From Halobacillus litoralis (GTDB taxonomy: Bacteria > Bacillota > Bacilli > Bacillales > Halobacillaceae): a DNA stretch of 64,000 nt. This document shows positions 16,547 to 24,912 of this stretch, in pieces. The DNA is taken from positions 992,001 to 1,056,000 of the forward strand of contig NZ_CP026118.1 of the NCBI RefSeq assembly GCF_004101865.1. The letters are read 5' to 3'. Each line of letters begins with the position of its first letter. Position 1 is the first letter of the stretch. Both the position numbers and the translations under genes were made by a program. The notes beneath the pieces were generated by a model that was not told the DNA's origin, searched no databases, and saw nothing but the letters and a program-made list of their open reading frames with translations.

Positions 16547-17481
16547 CACACACCTACCATTTCATCCTGAATCGCTTTTAAATTTTCGTCTTCCTTATTA
16601 AATCGCCGCTGCAAGGATTCTAAATCCAAAAGTGCTTGATGGGTTTTCTCACGGATTTCACGTACTTCTTCATGGGAAGATTGGATGCGGTTCTGCACAA
16701 ACCAGTCGACGATCAACCCATCAAAAAAATAGTCAGCAACCGTCCACCCTCCGGAAATTACAACCTCTACATGATAATGGTCACCAAGATCTTCAATCTC
16801 ATTTGCAAACTTCCGCAAATGGCGTTGCGCGTTATGAATGGCAGAGTCCGCATCATCGATACGCGAATGTTTGACTGCTGTTGTCAGCAACCCCCCGCCC
16901 ACCATATCAAGCGCTCCCCAATTCTCTGCTGAACTCAGAGACTTAGAAGCATCCTCAAGAGACGACTTCGCTTCCTTACCTGCTGTTATTGCTTCTTCCA
17001 ATTCTATAAGTTCCGCCTGGATTTGGGAGCGCTGCTCACTTATCTCAAGCAACCGCTCCCCTTTCTCTTCTCCATTTTGAATTATGTATTGCTTTTTTCT
17101 ACGGTAGAGGGCTTCATATTCTACTTCAGTTTCTCCAAGTTCCCGCTTCCGTGACTGTATCGCTTCCATTTCCTGCTCAATGTCTTTGATTGAGTTATGA
17201 GCCTCAAGCCATTTCAAACGTACTTCAACAGCTTCTCTTTCTTCTTGTTCTATCCGCTCTTCTTTCTTACCTGTCAGAGTAACAAAAATATTCGTCAAGC
17301 TCATACGCTTCAATTTTTCTACATCTTCATTTTCTTCGTTCAATTTATTCAAAAATACCTGCTCTTTATCCTCTAGTGCCTTTCTTTCAGTGTCTAACTG
17401 GCTTAACTCCCTGTACAATCGATTTTGCTCCAACACCTTTTTCCTGGCTTCCAGAAGAGACTCATGTAATTCTTTCATCAT
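16546..17481 (-). CDS. Coiled-coil protein of unknown function
   Basis: 311 residues. Long charged coiled coils at about residues 1-65, 75-185 and 265-305 flank a less charged centre (ENWGALDMVGGGLLTTAVKH, SGGWTVADYFFDGLIVDWF). No signal peptide and no nucleotide-binding motif. Two adjacent Met codons at the start follow GAGGGGGA. I have seen similar unnamed proteins in Bacillaceae but know no function. An SMC/phage-shock-like structural role is possible but unsupported. Confidence 0.75.
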   Translation of the reverse strand: MMKELHESLLEARKKVLEQNRLYRELSQLDTERKALEDKEQVFLNKLNEENEDVEKLKRMSLTNIFVTLTGKKEERIEQEEREAVEVRLKWLEAHNSIKDIEQEMEAIQSRKRELGETEVEYEALYRRKKQYIIQNGEEKGERLLEISEQRSQIQAELIELEEAITAGKEAKSSLEDASKSLSSAENWGALDMVGGGLLTTAVKHSRIDDADSAIHNAQRHLRKFANEIEDLGDHYHVEVVISGGWTVADYFFDGLIVDWFVQNRIQSSHEEVREIREKTHQALLDLESLQRRFNKEDENLKAIQDEMVGV

Positions 17482-17542
17482 ATATCAATCCCCCTCCTAT
17501 CATTACGGACGAAAAAGCATTACGTTTCAAAGTTTTTAAACA

Positions 17543-17585
17543 AAAGCGCAAGCGCCTTGGGAAGCCCCGACAAGCTTAAGCAAAC
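17543..17585 (+). repeat. Half copy of hairpin repeat
   Basis: AAAAGCGCAAGCGCC, a short spacer, then CCCCGACAAGCTTAAG, the left outer arm seen complete at 19.27 kb; no matching right half follows. Confidence 0.6.
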
Positions 17586-17603
17586 CTTTGAAAAGGATAG
17601 ACG

Positions 17604-17630
17604 AAAAAACGCTCAGGGACACTGAGCGCT
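17604..17630 (-). terminator. Terminator of lcfB
   Basis: CGCTCAG / CTGAGCG with a five-base loop and, on the minus strand, TTTTTT; just past the lcfB stop. Confidence 0.8.
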
Positions 17631-17635
17631 TTTCA

Positions 17636-19174
17636 TCATGATTGAGTTAATTGTTCTCTTAAATTCTTTCTTAAAATCTTACCGGTCGTATTTTTCGGCA
17701 ATTCACTCATGAACTCCACACGGGTAGGAAGTTTATACTTCGCTAACCGATCCTGGCAATATTCTACGAGTGCCGCTTCATTCAAAGTCGGGTTCTTCGA
17801 CACGACAAAACTGATTACCGTCTCTCCCAGCTCCGGGTCAGGAGCACCGACTACAGCTACTTCTGTCACGTCTTCATGTTTATACAAGACTTCTTCGACC
17901 TCGCGCGGATATACATTGTATCCACCGACCAGAATCATATCCTTTTTACGATCTACAATATAGAAATATCCTTCCTCATCCTTCCGGGCCATGTCACCTG
18001 TATAAAGCCATCCATCACGAATCGTGACAGCGGTTTCTTCAGGAAGCTTGTAGTATCCTTTCATAACATTCGGACCACGGACGACCAGTTCCCCGACTTC
18101 TCCGACCGCCACTTCTTCACCAAGCTCATCAACTACCTTGTTTTCCACATTTTTAATATTCCGCCCGATGGAACCGGCTTTTCTAGGAAGGTCAAGTGGA
18201 TTGAATGCGGTTACCGGAGAAGCTTCGGATAATCCATAACCTTCAGAAACCCGGACATTGAATTGCTTCTCAAAAGATTCAAGCAGAGCGACAGGCAAGG
18301 AAGAACCACCTGAGATACACAAACGGATACGGCGGAAGGTCTCAACTTGGTCTTTGCCAGTTTGCAGAAGATAGTTGTACATCGTCGGAACCCCGGCAAA
18401 CACAGTCGCTTGATGTTCTTCGGCTGTTGCAAACACTTCTTGAGGTGAGAATTTAGGAACGATAAGGACTGTCCCCCCATTCATGACAGGAGCATTCAGG
18501 CAGACTGTGAGACAGAACACGTGGAACATCGGTAATGCAGCAATCACACGATCATCTGCATTGATTTGTAAGTATTCGGCAACATCTGTAGCATTGGAAT
18601 ACAAGTTTTTGTGGGTGAGCATGGCTCCCTTAGGCTTGCCAGTCGTTCCGGAGGTGTATAGAATCACCCCGATTTCTTCTTCATCAATCGGTGCTGCTTC
18701 ATATTCAAGCTCTCCTTCAGCCACAGTCTTTGTAAACGATTTCATTTTTAAGTAGAGTGAAGATTTCTCCAGATCGATTCCCATGCCAGTATCAGCGACA
18801 AAATAATGATACACCCCTAGCATTTCGTCCATATGCTCGAATTTCTCCATTAAGACATCCATCGTCATAACTGCTTTGACATCGCCATTTTTCAAAATAT
18901 AGCTCATTTCATCAACCGTATACGTAGGATTGACCGGTATAACCGTAGCCCCAGATCGCAAGGCACCATATAATCCGATCATGAATAATGGACTATTTCC
19001 GCTTACAAGCGCAATATGATCACCTTTACCATAGCCTAACTCAGACAACTTTGAAGCGAATTTTGTGACTGACGCATCAAACTCACGGTAACTTACCTGC
19101 TGCCCCTGGAATATGTAGGCCACTTTGGCAGGATGCTGCTGCGCCGTCAGCGACAATTGTTCGCTTAAATTCAT
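17636..19174 (-). CDS. lcfB: Long-chain fatty acid-CoA ligase LcfB
   Basis: 512 residues from the ATG at 19174 behind GGGGGAG; the frame stays open 29 codons further up through the operator, which cannot be coding. Activates fatty acids to acyl-CoA with ATP. AMP-binding motifs YTSGTTGKPKGA, YGLSEASPVTAFN, GWLYTGDMA, the hinge Asp-Arg-Lys-Lys-Asp and the C-terminal catalytic Lys in TGKILRKNL are all present. The FadR box upstream and synteny with yhfL (lcfB) near lplJ support the name. Expected to be induced by long-chain acyl-CoA. Confidence 0.9.
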   Translation of the reverse strand: MNLSEQLSLTAQQHPAKVAYIFQGQQVSYREFDASVTKFASKLSELGYGKGDHIALVSGNSPLFMIGLYGALRSGATVIPVNPTYTVDEMSYILKNGDVKAVMTMDVLMEKFEHMDEMLGVYHYFVADTGMGIDLEKSSLYLKMKSFTKTVAEGELEYEAAPIDEEEIGVILYTSGTTGKPKGAMLTHKNLYSNATDVAEYLQINADDRVIAALPMFHVFCLTVCLNAPVMNGGTVLIVPKFSPQEVFATAEEHQATVFAGVPTMYNYLLQTGKDQVETFRRIRLCISGGSSLPVALLESFEKQFNVRVSEGYGLSEASPVTAFNPLDLPRKAGSIGRNIKNVENKVVDELGEEVAVGEVGELVVRGPNVMKGYYKLPEETAVTIRDGWLYTGDMARKDEEGYFYIVDRKKDMILVGGYNVYPREVEEVLYKHEDVTEVAVVGAPDPELGETVISFVVSKNPTLNEAALVEYCQDRLAKYKLPTRVEFMSELPKNTTGKILRKNLREQLTQS

Positions 19175-19190
19175 GAATGCTCCCCCTTTT

Positions 19191-19210
19191 ATGAATGAAT
19201 AATCATTCAT
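19191..19210. promoter_or_regulatory. FadR operator of lcfB
   Basis: ATGAATGAATAATCATTCAT is a perfect palindrome and matches the recalled Bacillus FadR consensus TGAATGAnTAnTCATTCA. It lies between the promoter and the lcfB ribosome site, a roadblock position. Confidence 0.85.
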
Positions 19211-19229
19211 AATTATAATTTTCACTCTA

Positions 19230-19258
19230 ATTATAAAATACTGACAATTAATTAGCAA
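19230..19258 (-). promoter_or_regulatory. Sigma-A promoter of lcfB
   Basis: On the minus strand TTGCTA, 17 bases, TATAAT. The FadR operator begins about 20 bases downstream of the -10. Confidence 0.65.
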
Positions 19259-19271
19259 CATTTGTAGAATA

Positions 19272-19375
19272 AAAGCGCAAGTGCCCCGGGAGACCCGACA
19301 AGCTTAAGAACAATCCTTATGGGGAGCGACCTCATTCCCATAAGGGTTGTTCTTAAGACCTCGAGGGGCTGGGAC
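19272..19375. repeat. Hairpin repeat, copy 2 (complete)
   Basis: 21-base inner arms at 19303-19323 and 19337-19357 match at 20 positions, the exception being a possible G-U pair. Outer arms GCCCCGGGAGACCCGA and TCGAGGGGCTGGGAC flank CTTAAG. It shares the CGACAAGCTTAAG border with copies at 17.5, 60.7 and 63.6 kb, but the inner stem is its own. Confidence 0.8.
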
Positions 19376-19381
19376 CGAATA

Positions 19382-19413
19382 TAAAAAGGCCGATCCAGCT
19401 GCTGGATCGGCCT
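19382..19413 (-). terminator. Terminator of lplJ
   Basis: 12-base perfect arms AGGCCGATCCAG / CTGGATCGGCCT with a three-base loop and TTTTT on the minus strand. Confidence 0.9.
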
Positions 19414-19420
19414 CTAATAA

Positions 19421-20422
19421 CTAGTACAACATATCAAGGAAATCTTCTTTATTGATTTTTCCTAAATAATGAGGGATATCTGTCTCCCCAAGAGCCTCCG
19501 ACAAGGATTGACGATCATATTTTGTCCCAATCAACTTCTCTTCTATCTCATTGATATCACCGACACCGAAGAAATCTCCGAAGATTTTCGTGTTCTTGAT
19601 ATATCCTTTTGCAACGTCCAGACGAATATCATAGCTGCCAGCGCCCTCAATGCGTTTAGTGTGCTGGATATTGAACTTCGGAGATTTCCCATAATTCCAA
19701 TCCCAGTTCTTATAACGCTCGTCAGCCAGCTCATGAATATTCTCCCAATCTTGTTTAGTCAACTTGTACTGCGGGACATCTTTCACATCTTCCACATCAA
19801 ATATATAGCGTAAGACCAACTCTTTGAACTCTTCCATTGAAATTTTTTCTTCAAGGAATTCTGATATGTTCGCCACACGACTGCGAATCGATTTGATCCC
19901 TTTCGATTTTATTTTCTCTGTTTTTACATTTAATGCGGAAACCACATTCTCAATTTCAGAATCGAACATGAGTGTTCCATGGCTGAACATCCGCCCTTTG
20001 GTAGTGAACTGAGCATTCCCGGAAATTTTTCGTCCATCTTCCGCGACGATATCATTCCGCCCAGAAAGCTCAGCATTGACGCCTAACTTACTTAACGCTT
20101 CTGTAACCGGTTGGGTGAACTTGGCAAAATCATGAAAGCTGTCTCCATCATCTTTCGTAATGAAACTGAAATTCAAGTTTCCAAGATCATGATATACCGC
20201 TCCCCCGCCAGACAGGCGACGTACGACATGAATACCATTTTCCTCAACATAATTCGTGTTAATTTCTTCAATCGTGTTTTGGTTTTTTCCGATAATGATA
20301 GATGGTTTATTGATATAGAACAGTAAATAAGTATCGTTGATATCGAGGTTTTTCAACGCATACTCTTCGATCGCTAAATTGATTCGCGGGTCATTGATCC
20401 CCTCATGATCGATAAACAGCAT
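19421..20422 (-). CDS. lplJ: Lipoate-protein ligase LplJ
   Basis: 333 residues. Attaches free lipoate (or octanoate) to E2 and GcvH domains via lipoyl-AMP. The conserved core VVRRLSGGGAVYHDLGNLNFSFI, the downstream ISGNAQF segment, and a C-terminal accessory domain give the full-length Gram-positive type. The second ATG (20422) is chosen: GAAAGG lies 8 bases before it, and the B. subtilis protein starts MLFID as this does. yhfI lies 67 bases upstream on the same strand without a terminator between, as in B. subtilis. Confidence 0.93.
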   Translation of the reverse strand: MLFIDHEGINDPRINLAIEEYALKNLDINDTYLLFYINKPSIIIGKNQNTIEEINTNYVEENGIHVVRRLSGGGAVYHDLGNLNFSFITKDDGDSFHDFAKFTQPVTEALSKLGVNAELSGRNDIVAEDGRKISGNAQFTTKGRMFSHGTLMFDSEIENVVSALNVKTEKIKSKGIKSIRSRVANISEFLEEKISMEEFKELVLRYIFDVEDVKDVPQYKLTKQDWENIHELADERYKNWDWNYGKSPKFNIQHTKRIEGAGSYDIRLDVAKGYIKNTKIFGDFFGVGDINEIEEKLIGTKYDRQSLSEALGETDIPHYLGKINKEDFLDMLY

Positions 20423-20489
20423 TCTTCTCATCCTTTCTAGTCCGTTGTCTCCACTCTATATTGTAATGGTTTCGACATGGATAGACAAT

Positions 20490-21221
20490 CTATTTACTCC
20501 ACGATAACCCCTCTTCCGCTAATTGGATGGTGCCTTCAAATACATCTTCCGCTTCCTGACGCAAAAGCGTCAATTTCCCGAAATGAGGCAGGTGACTCAG
20601 CCATAATGTCTTAACCTCAGCATTCTTGGCAATCGTTGCCGCTTCAGGACTAGTCATATGTCCGGGGCCTTCGCCATCCATCCCTTTATAAAAGTTAGTG
20701 TCGGTGATAAGAAGATCTGCCCCCTTCGCGAAGTCGGACAAACCGGAGAAATAGCTCGTATCCGCTGTATAAACAATAGTCGCATCTCCGTCTGTAATAC
20801 GCATACTATAACATGGGACCGGATGGAGTGTTTTTTCAAAATCGATGGTAAAAGGACCGATTTGCAGAGATTGCTGAGGATCATACGCGACCCCCTCTGT
20901 ATATTGGTGCGTCAACGCTTTAAACTTCTCTTTATCCTCCTCATGTCCGTATATTGGAAGGATTTCTCCAGTCTCAGCAATCGTATTCTGTACCAACCAA
21001 GCGTATTGCAGTGGACCGATATCTGCAAAGTGATCATGGTGGTAATGTGACAGAATGACAGCGTCGATGTCATTGACCTTTTTGAATTGCTGCAGGCGTG
21101 ACAGGACCCCACTGCCACAATCTACAAGCATTGAAAAACCGTCTTTTTCAAATAAATAGCCAGATGTAGCACTTCCTTCAGCAGGGTATGCACCCCAATA
21201 GCCAATTACTGTAACTTTCAT
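20490..21221 (-). CDS. yhfI: Metallo-beta-lactamase-fold hydrolase YhfI
   Basis: 243 residues from the ATG at 21221. The metal-binding signature HYHHDHFAD, plus the later HPVPCYSMRI, YTADTSYF and WLSHLPHFG motifs, place it in the RNase Z-like/PQQ-B branch of the MBL fold. Two-metal hydrolase chemistry is expected; the substrate is unknown. It pairs with lplJ in a likely operon, and is divergent from yhfH. Confidence 0.82.
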   Translation of the reverse strand: MKVTVIGYWGAYPAEGSATSGYLFEKDGFSMLVDCGSGVLSRLQQFKKVNDIDAVILSHYHHDHFADIGPLQYAWLVQNTIAETGEILPIYGHEEDKEKFKALTHQYTEGVAYDPQQSLQIGPFTIDFEKTLHPVPCYSMRITDGDATIVYTADTSYFSGLSDFAKGADLLITDTNFYKGMDGEGPGHMTSPEAATIAKNAEVKTLWLSHLPHFGKLTLLRQEAEDVFEGTIQLAEEGLSWSK

Positions 21222-21342
21222 TTCCTTCACTCCCTGTATCTTTTTTCCTATTTTATCATTGTTTTATAACAGTTTGTTGATTTCTGAATATTGTTATAAT
21301 ACAATGGTTTTACATTAAAAATTAATTGGAGGCGATTTACAA

Positions 21343-21471
21343 ATGATGAACGTACTTGAATTCTTTCGTAACCTTCCGAGAAAACACTGCTCCAGCTGTG
21401 GAAATGTCATTCAGGAAAAAGCTGATTGCTACGGTAACGTTTGTGACGACTGCGACCATCCCGCACGCTAA
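21343..21471 (+). CDS. yhfH: YhfH small zinc-ribbon protein
   Basis: 42 residues: MMNVLEFFRNLPRKHCSSCG, then a second pair Cys-x-x-Cys near the end. Two CxxC pairs make a probable zinc ribbon. It corresponds to YhfH, a protein of under 50 residues next to yhfI in B. subtilis; function unknown. TTGGAGGCGA is a strong ribosome site, and a terminator follows within 50 bases, both supporting a real gene. Confidence 0.82.
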   Translation: MMNVLEFFRNLPRKHCSSCGNVIQEKADCYGNVCDDCDHPAR

Positions 21472-21515
21472 TTCTAGTATTCCACAAAAATCAACTGAAA
21501 GAACATGAAATTTGG

Positions 21516-21544
21516 AGCAGCTGTCACAGGCTGCTATTTTTTTG
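21516..21544 (+). terminator. Terminator of yhfH
   Basis: AGCAGC / GCTGCT arms with eight-base loop, then A and seven T. Confidence 0.8.
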
Positions 21545-21589
21545 TGTTTTTTCAGATTGACCCTGCTAAACTAAAGTGTTATCCCCACT

Positions 21590-22115
21590 CAACCCCTCCA
21601 TATCTGCTGCACTCAGCTTCGAGTAAGTCCTTTACGGTATAAGAGTGTGGGTCGGCTGGAAAACAACTCGCTTTCCTGCGGGGGAACCGGCAAGCCTCCT
21701 CGGTCGTTTCACACTCCCTGTGGGGTCTCGCCTGGCTCCTTCTCCTGCGGGAGTCTCGTCATTTACCAGCCAACCCATCTTCAACTTGGTGAAAGGACCT
21801 TTCTATTAGGGAAAGAGAATTACCTTGAATCTTTTCCGGATGGTTCTATAGCAGCGTTTATGCACCTGGATGGGCTAGAACTTCTGCGTTTTCACAGGAC
21901 TCCCTCTCCATCAAAGCGCAGTAGCACCCTCATGTGATTTCGATAACACTATATGGCAGGGGGCGGAGGGGAACAAGGAGGTCAGCGCGCTCCCGTGGAA
22001 AGTGTTCAAATGCGGAATTGCCTTGGGAGACACGATTGGCAATGGAACTGGACGAGCCCTTCCCAAACGACCCTAAATTTCTACAAACATCTCGAAATTA
22101 AATTTTACAGATAAC
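21590..22115. repeat. Noncoding repeat cluster between yhfH and the LacI gene
   Basis: GC-rich modules: CTCGCTTTCCTGCGGGG, GCAAGCCTCCTCGG, CCCTGTGGGGTCTCGCC and CTCCTGCGGGAGTCTCG resemble those at 56.0-56.6 kb. GGGGGCGGAGGG and GGAAAGTGTTCAAATGC resemble 38.88 kb, and the right end CAAACATCTCGAAAT resembles the end of element B. It lacks the inner hairpin found in the 38.9 kb copy. The interval holds no gene I can support. Confidence 0.7.
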
Positions 22116-22141
22116 TGCACGTTTGTTGATGAAGTTTACAT

Positions 22142-22178
22142 AAAAAAACCATCCGGTAGAAGCCTCTACTGGATGGAT
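22142..22178 (-). terminator. Terminator overlapping the LacI-gene stop codon
   Basis: Minus-strand arms CCATCCAGTAGA and TCTACCGGATGG, four-base loop, then seven T. The TAG stop of the regulator gene lies inside the left arm. Confidence 0.85.
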
Positions 22179-23179
22179 AGTTTTTTTCTTTTTGTAGAAT
22201 TCCGAATCAACAACTGATGAGGAAAAACATATTTCTGTGCTGGTAACGTTCCAGGATGAAGCAATTGTTGAATGAGAACCTCTACGGTTTTATCCGCCAT
22301 CTGTTTGACTGGCTGTTCAATCGTTGTCACAGATGGGACCATCAACAGTGAAAGCATTTGGTTATCAAAACCCACTACTGCTAAGTCATCTGGAATTCTC
22401 CAATCAGAAGAAGCAGCTTCATAGATCAATCCTGCCGCGACTTCATCTGAACCTGTAAATATCCCATCGACTTGCGTGAACTCATTGCTGATCATATGAA
22501 AAACTTTTTGTCCATCACTCACGTCCATAGCCCAGTCAATTGTCATATCTTCTATAAAAGGCAGGTTATACTCGGAAAGGGCTGAAGTGAATCCTTTTCT
22601 GCGTTCTTTTGATAAATGACTCTCTGGACCCCCGGTAACATAGGCGATTTGTTTACACCCTTGTTCTAACAGATGAACGGTCGCTTCATATGCTGCTTGC
22701 TTATGATCCATGTGAACCATAGGAATGCAGGACTCGTCCATATATTCATTGCAAAAAACGATCGGACCAGACTCGAGGTAAGGCTCCACTACTTCCCAAT
22801 CGTTGACCAATGATGCCATGATGATGCCATCAACCTGCTTGGTTTTCAGCAACTGCAAATAGTCCATTTCTTTTTTTTTGGAATCATGTGTTTGACAGAC
22901 AATCACTTGGTATCCCCATTCGGATGCCTTTTCTTCCATTGCTTCAATCAAATTGCCGAAAAAAGGATTCGTCAGGCGAGGCAGCAAGACGGCGATTGTT
23001 TCTGTTCGTTGACTGCGTAGGCGACGAGCGGAAGAATTGGGGACATAACCGAGATCGTTCATGGCTTGGATGATTCGCTGTCTCTTTTCTTCCGTCACGT
23101 AAGGCTGGTCATTAATGACTCGAGACACCGTTGTTCTTGACAATCCAGCCAGCTTTGCTACATCTTCAATCGTAGCCAT
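22166..23179 (-). CDS. LacI-family transcriptional regulator
   Basis: 337 residues from the ATG at 23179 (MATIEDVAKLAGLSRTTVSRV), where GGGGGAG precedes. N-terminal LacI helix-turn-helix (residues 4-23), hinge NSSARRLRSQRT, and a periplasmic-binding-like effector domain. Its promoter carries a LacI/CcpA-type palindrome, so autoregulation is likely. It is divergent from a nucleoside hydrolase gene, which may be its target, making a nucleoside or ribose-type effector plausible. This is inference; it is not CcpA itself, judging from the sequence I recall. Confidence 0.85.
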   Translation of the reverse strand: MATIEDVAKLAGLSRTTVSRVINDQPYVTEEKRQRIIQAMNDLGYVPNSSARRLRSQRTETIAVLLPRLTNPFFGNLIEAMEEKASEWGYQVIVCQTHDSKKKEMDYLQLLKTKQVDGIIMASLVNDWEVVEPYLESGPIVFCNEYMDESCIPMVHMDHKQAAYEATVHLLEQGCKQIAYVTGGPESHLSKERRKGFTSALSEYNLPFIEDMTIDWAMDVSDGQKVFHMISNEFTQVDGIFTGSDEVAAGLIYEAASSDWRIPDDLAVVGFDNQMLSLLMVPSVTTIEQPVKQMADKTVEVLIQQLLHPGTLPAQKYVFPHQLLIRNSTKRKKLSIQ

Positions 23180-23204
23180 TCGTACTCCCCCTTGATGTAA
23201 TCTT

Positions 23205-23216
23205 GAAAACGTTTCC
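23205..23216. promoter_or_regulatory. LacI/cre-type operator
   Basis: GAAAACGTTTCC, or with flanks TGGAAACGTTTTCA on the minus strand: 13 of 14 positions of the cre pattern TGWAANCGNTNWCA. It starts 7 bases after the -10 of the regulator promoter. It could be bound by the adjacent regulator or by CcpA. Confidence 0.7.
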
Positions 23217-23223
23217 AATTCTA

Positions 23224-23252
23224 ATCATACTAATCCTCCCTCTTTCTTGCAA
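23224..23252 (-). promoter_or_regulatory. Promoter of the LacI-family gene
   Basis: Minus strand TTGCAA, 17 bases, TATGAT, followed at once by the cre-like operator. Confidence 0.7.
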
Positions 23253-23361
23253 GCCCTTTCATAAACCTGTATGAATCATACCATTTTTATTTAAATGCAG
23301 TGATATGAATGGATTTATTATAATAAACTATAAAAAAAGGAAAATTAAGGGAGTCGATGTT

Positions 23362-24303
23362 TTGAAAAAAGTACTGATTATCGCAGATCCCGGCGTTGAT
23401 GATGCTTTTGCGATTATGTACGCCCTTCTTCACCCCCAAATAGAAATTCTCGGGATCGTATGCGAATACGGGAATGTGAGTCAAGACATCGCTTTAAAGA
23501 ATACTACTTACTTGTTAGATCTTGCAGGCAGAAATGATATTCCTCTTATTCTTGGTGCAGAGTCCCCTCTCACCGCATCCCCTCCGGAGTTTTTTTATAA
23601 TATCCATGGCCTGCATGGATTAGGTGATCTCGTGCCAGCGATAGAAATTCCCGAGTATATCCACCCCTTCAAGATGGTCTACCAACTGATCGAAGAGCAT
23701 GAGGGAGACCTTACAATCATCAACCTGTCACGCCTTACTTCGCTAGCCCTAACCTTCATTCAGGCAGAAACCAACATCGAGCAAGTAAAACAGATCCTTG
23801 TCATGGGAGGAGCTTTTTTCGTCCCTGGGAATCGGACACCTGTGGCTGAAGCTAATATTTATGGGGACCCTCAAGCTGCAAAAATCATAGCCACATACGG
23901 GGGGCAGGTCACATTTGTTCCACTGAACATAAGTAACCGTGCAGTCATTTCCCCGGAAGTGACGAAAAAAATTGTGGCGCAAAACGACACCCCTTTTTCA
24001 AAGATCATTCAACCGATTATGAATTACTATTCCAAACAATATGAAACCCTTCTCCCTTCTATTAATGGAGCACCATTACATGATGTCACCCTATTTTCCT
24101 ACTTGATGAAACCGGATTTGTTCCATGTGGTTGACCGTCAAGTACTGATTACTACCGACGGGCATTCAAAAGGGTTAACTTATGCGGATTTCCGCCCCAA
24201 TCCAGAGTATATTGAAAATTATCCAATGCACCAAATCATCATCGATTTTAACATCGAGGCATTCATCGACGATTTCATTGAAATCATGTCGACCACTTCA
24301 TAA
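23362..24303 (+). CDS. Inosine-uridine-type nucleoside hydrolase
   Basis: 313 residues. A TTG at 23362 is used as start since AAGGGAG lies 8 bases before it and the family begins KKVLIIADPGVDDA; the ATG at 23305 has no site. DPGVDDA is the calcium/ribose-binding motif of the family, NIHGLHGLGD the NGxxG-type region, and HDVTLFSYLMKPDLF holds the later catalytic Asp. Cleaves the N-glycosidic bond of ribonucleosides to base and ribose for salvage. The first Asp of the usual DTDPG is Ala here, a common variant. Divergent from a LacI regulator. Confidence 0.87.
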   Translation: MKKVLIIADPGVDDAFAIMYALLHPQIEILGIVCEYGNVSQDIALKNTTYLLDLAGRNDIPLILGAESPLTASPPEFFYNIHGLHGLGDLVPAIEIPEYIHPFKMVYQLIEEHEGDLTIINLSRLTSLALTFIQAETNIEQVKQILVMGGAFFVPGNRTPVAEANIYGDPQAAKIIATYGGQVTFVPLNISNRAVISPEVTKKIVAQNDTPFSKIIQPIMNYYSKQYETLLPSINGAPLHDVTLFSYLMKPDLFHVVDRQVLITTDGHSKGLTYADFRPNPEYIENYPMHQIIIDFNIEAFIDDFIEIMSTTS

Positions 24304-24420
24304 AAAATGGCCACTACTTTTGTATTGCGATTTCCTTATAGTGAAGGGAAATCAGTTCGTAAATAAATGGGGAAAGCATAAAAAAATCATGAATCCTTCC
24401 AATACCTTTTTGCTCTGGAG

Positions 24421-24696
24421 TTATTGCAATATTAATGGAGGGTATCCACCTTCCCCCATAAAATAAGCAAAAATCGTAAATGCAATAATAATAACGGAAG
24501 TACCTATAATCAGTGTAGGAAGAACGGCATCTTTTTGATGTAAAAAAGATTTTATACCAATGAAAAGACTTAATAAACCAATAGTCAAACAAATAATCGC
24601 ACCAATTACATTATTCATTCTTGGCAGGAGCGTCCCGAAAAATAATATAAAAAAGATTGCTTGCAGGCCGATTCCTGCTCGAAGTGAATTTAGCAC
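24421..24696 (-). CDS. Small membrane protein, unknown
   Basis: 91 residues with three hydrophobic helices (about 8-26, 31-51, 62-81). GTG start at 24696 with GGAGGT five bases before. No family recognised. It stands alone between the nucleoside hydrolase and the heme genes. Confidence 0.65.
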   Translation of the reverse strand: MLNSLRAGIGLQAIFFILFFGTLLPRMNNVIGAIICLTIGLLSLFIGIKSFLHQKDAVLPTLIIGTSVIIIAFTIFAYFMGEGGYPPLILQ

Positions 24697-24812
24697 TGCC
24701 GACCTCCCACCTCCATTATTAGTTCTGAAAACTTCATTTTAACATATTATTCCATTTAAACTCCCTAGTGTTTCCCCAACCTTTCTCCGTCACAAATCAT
24801 CTCGTAATAACA

Positions 24813-24859
24813 AAAGTCGGAGTTCTGAATCGCACACGATTCAGAACTCCGACTTTATT
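24813..24859. terminator. Bidirectional terminator after the heme genes
   Basis: Perfect 20-base arms 24813-24832 and 24837-24856 with loop CACA; T-rich on the plus side and A-rich on the other, so it can serve the heme operon on the minus strand. Confidence 0.85.
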
Positions 24860-24912
24860 CTTTACATGCTGCACTCGAAAAATTTCACATGTTTCGAATG
24901 ATCCATGTTCTA

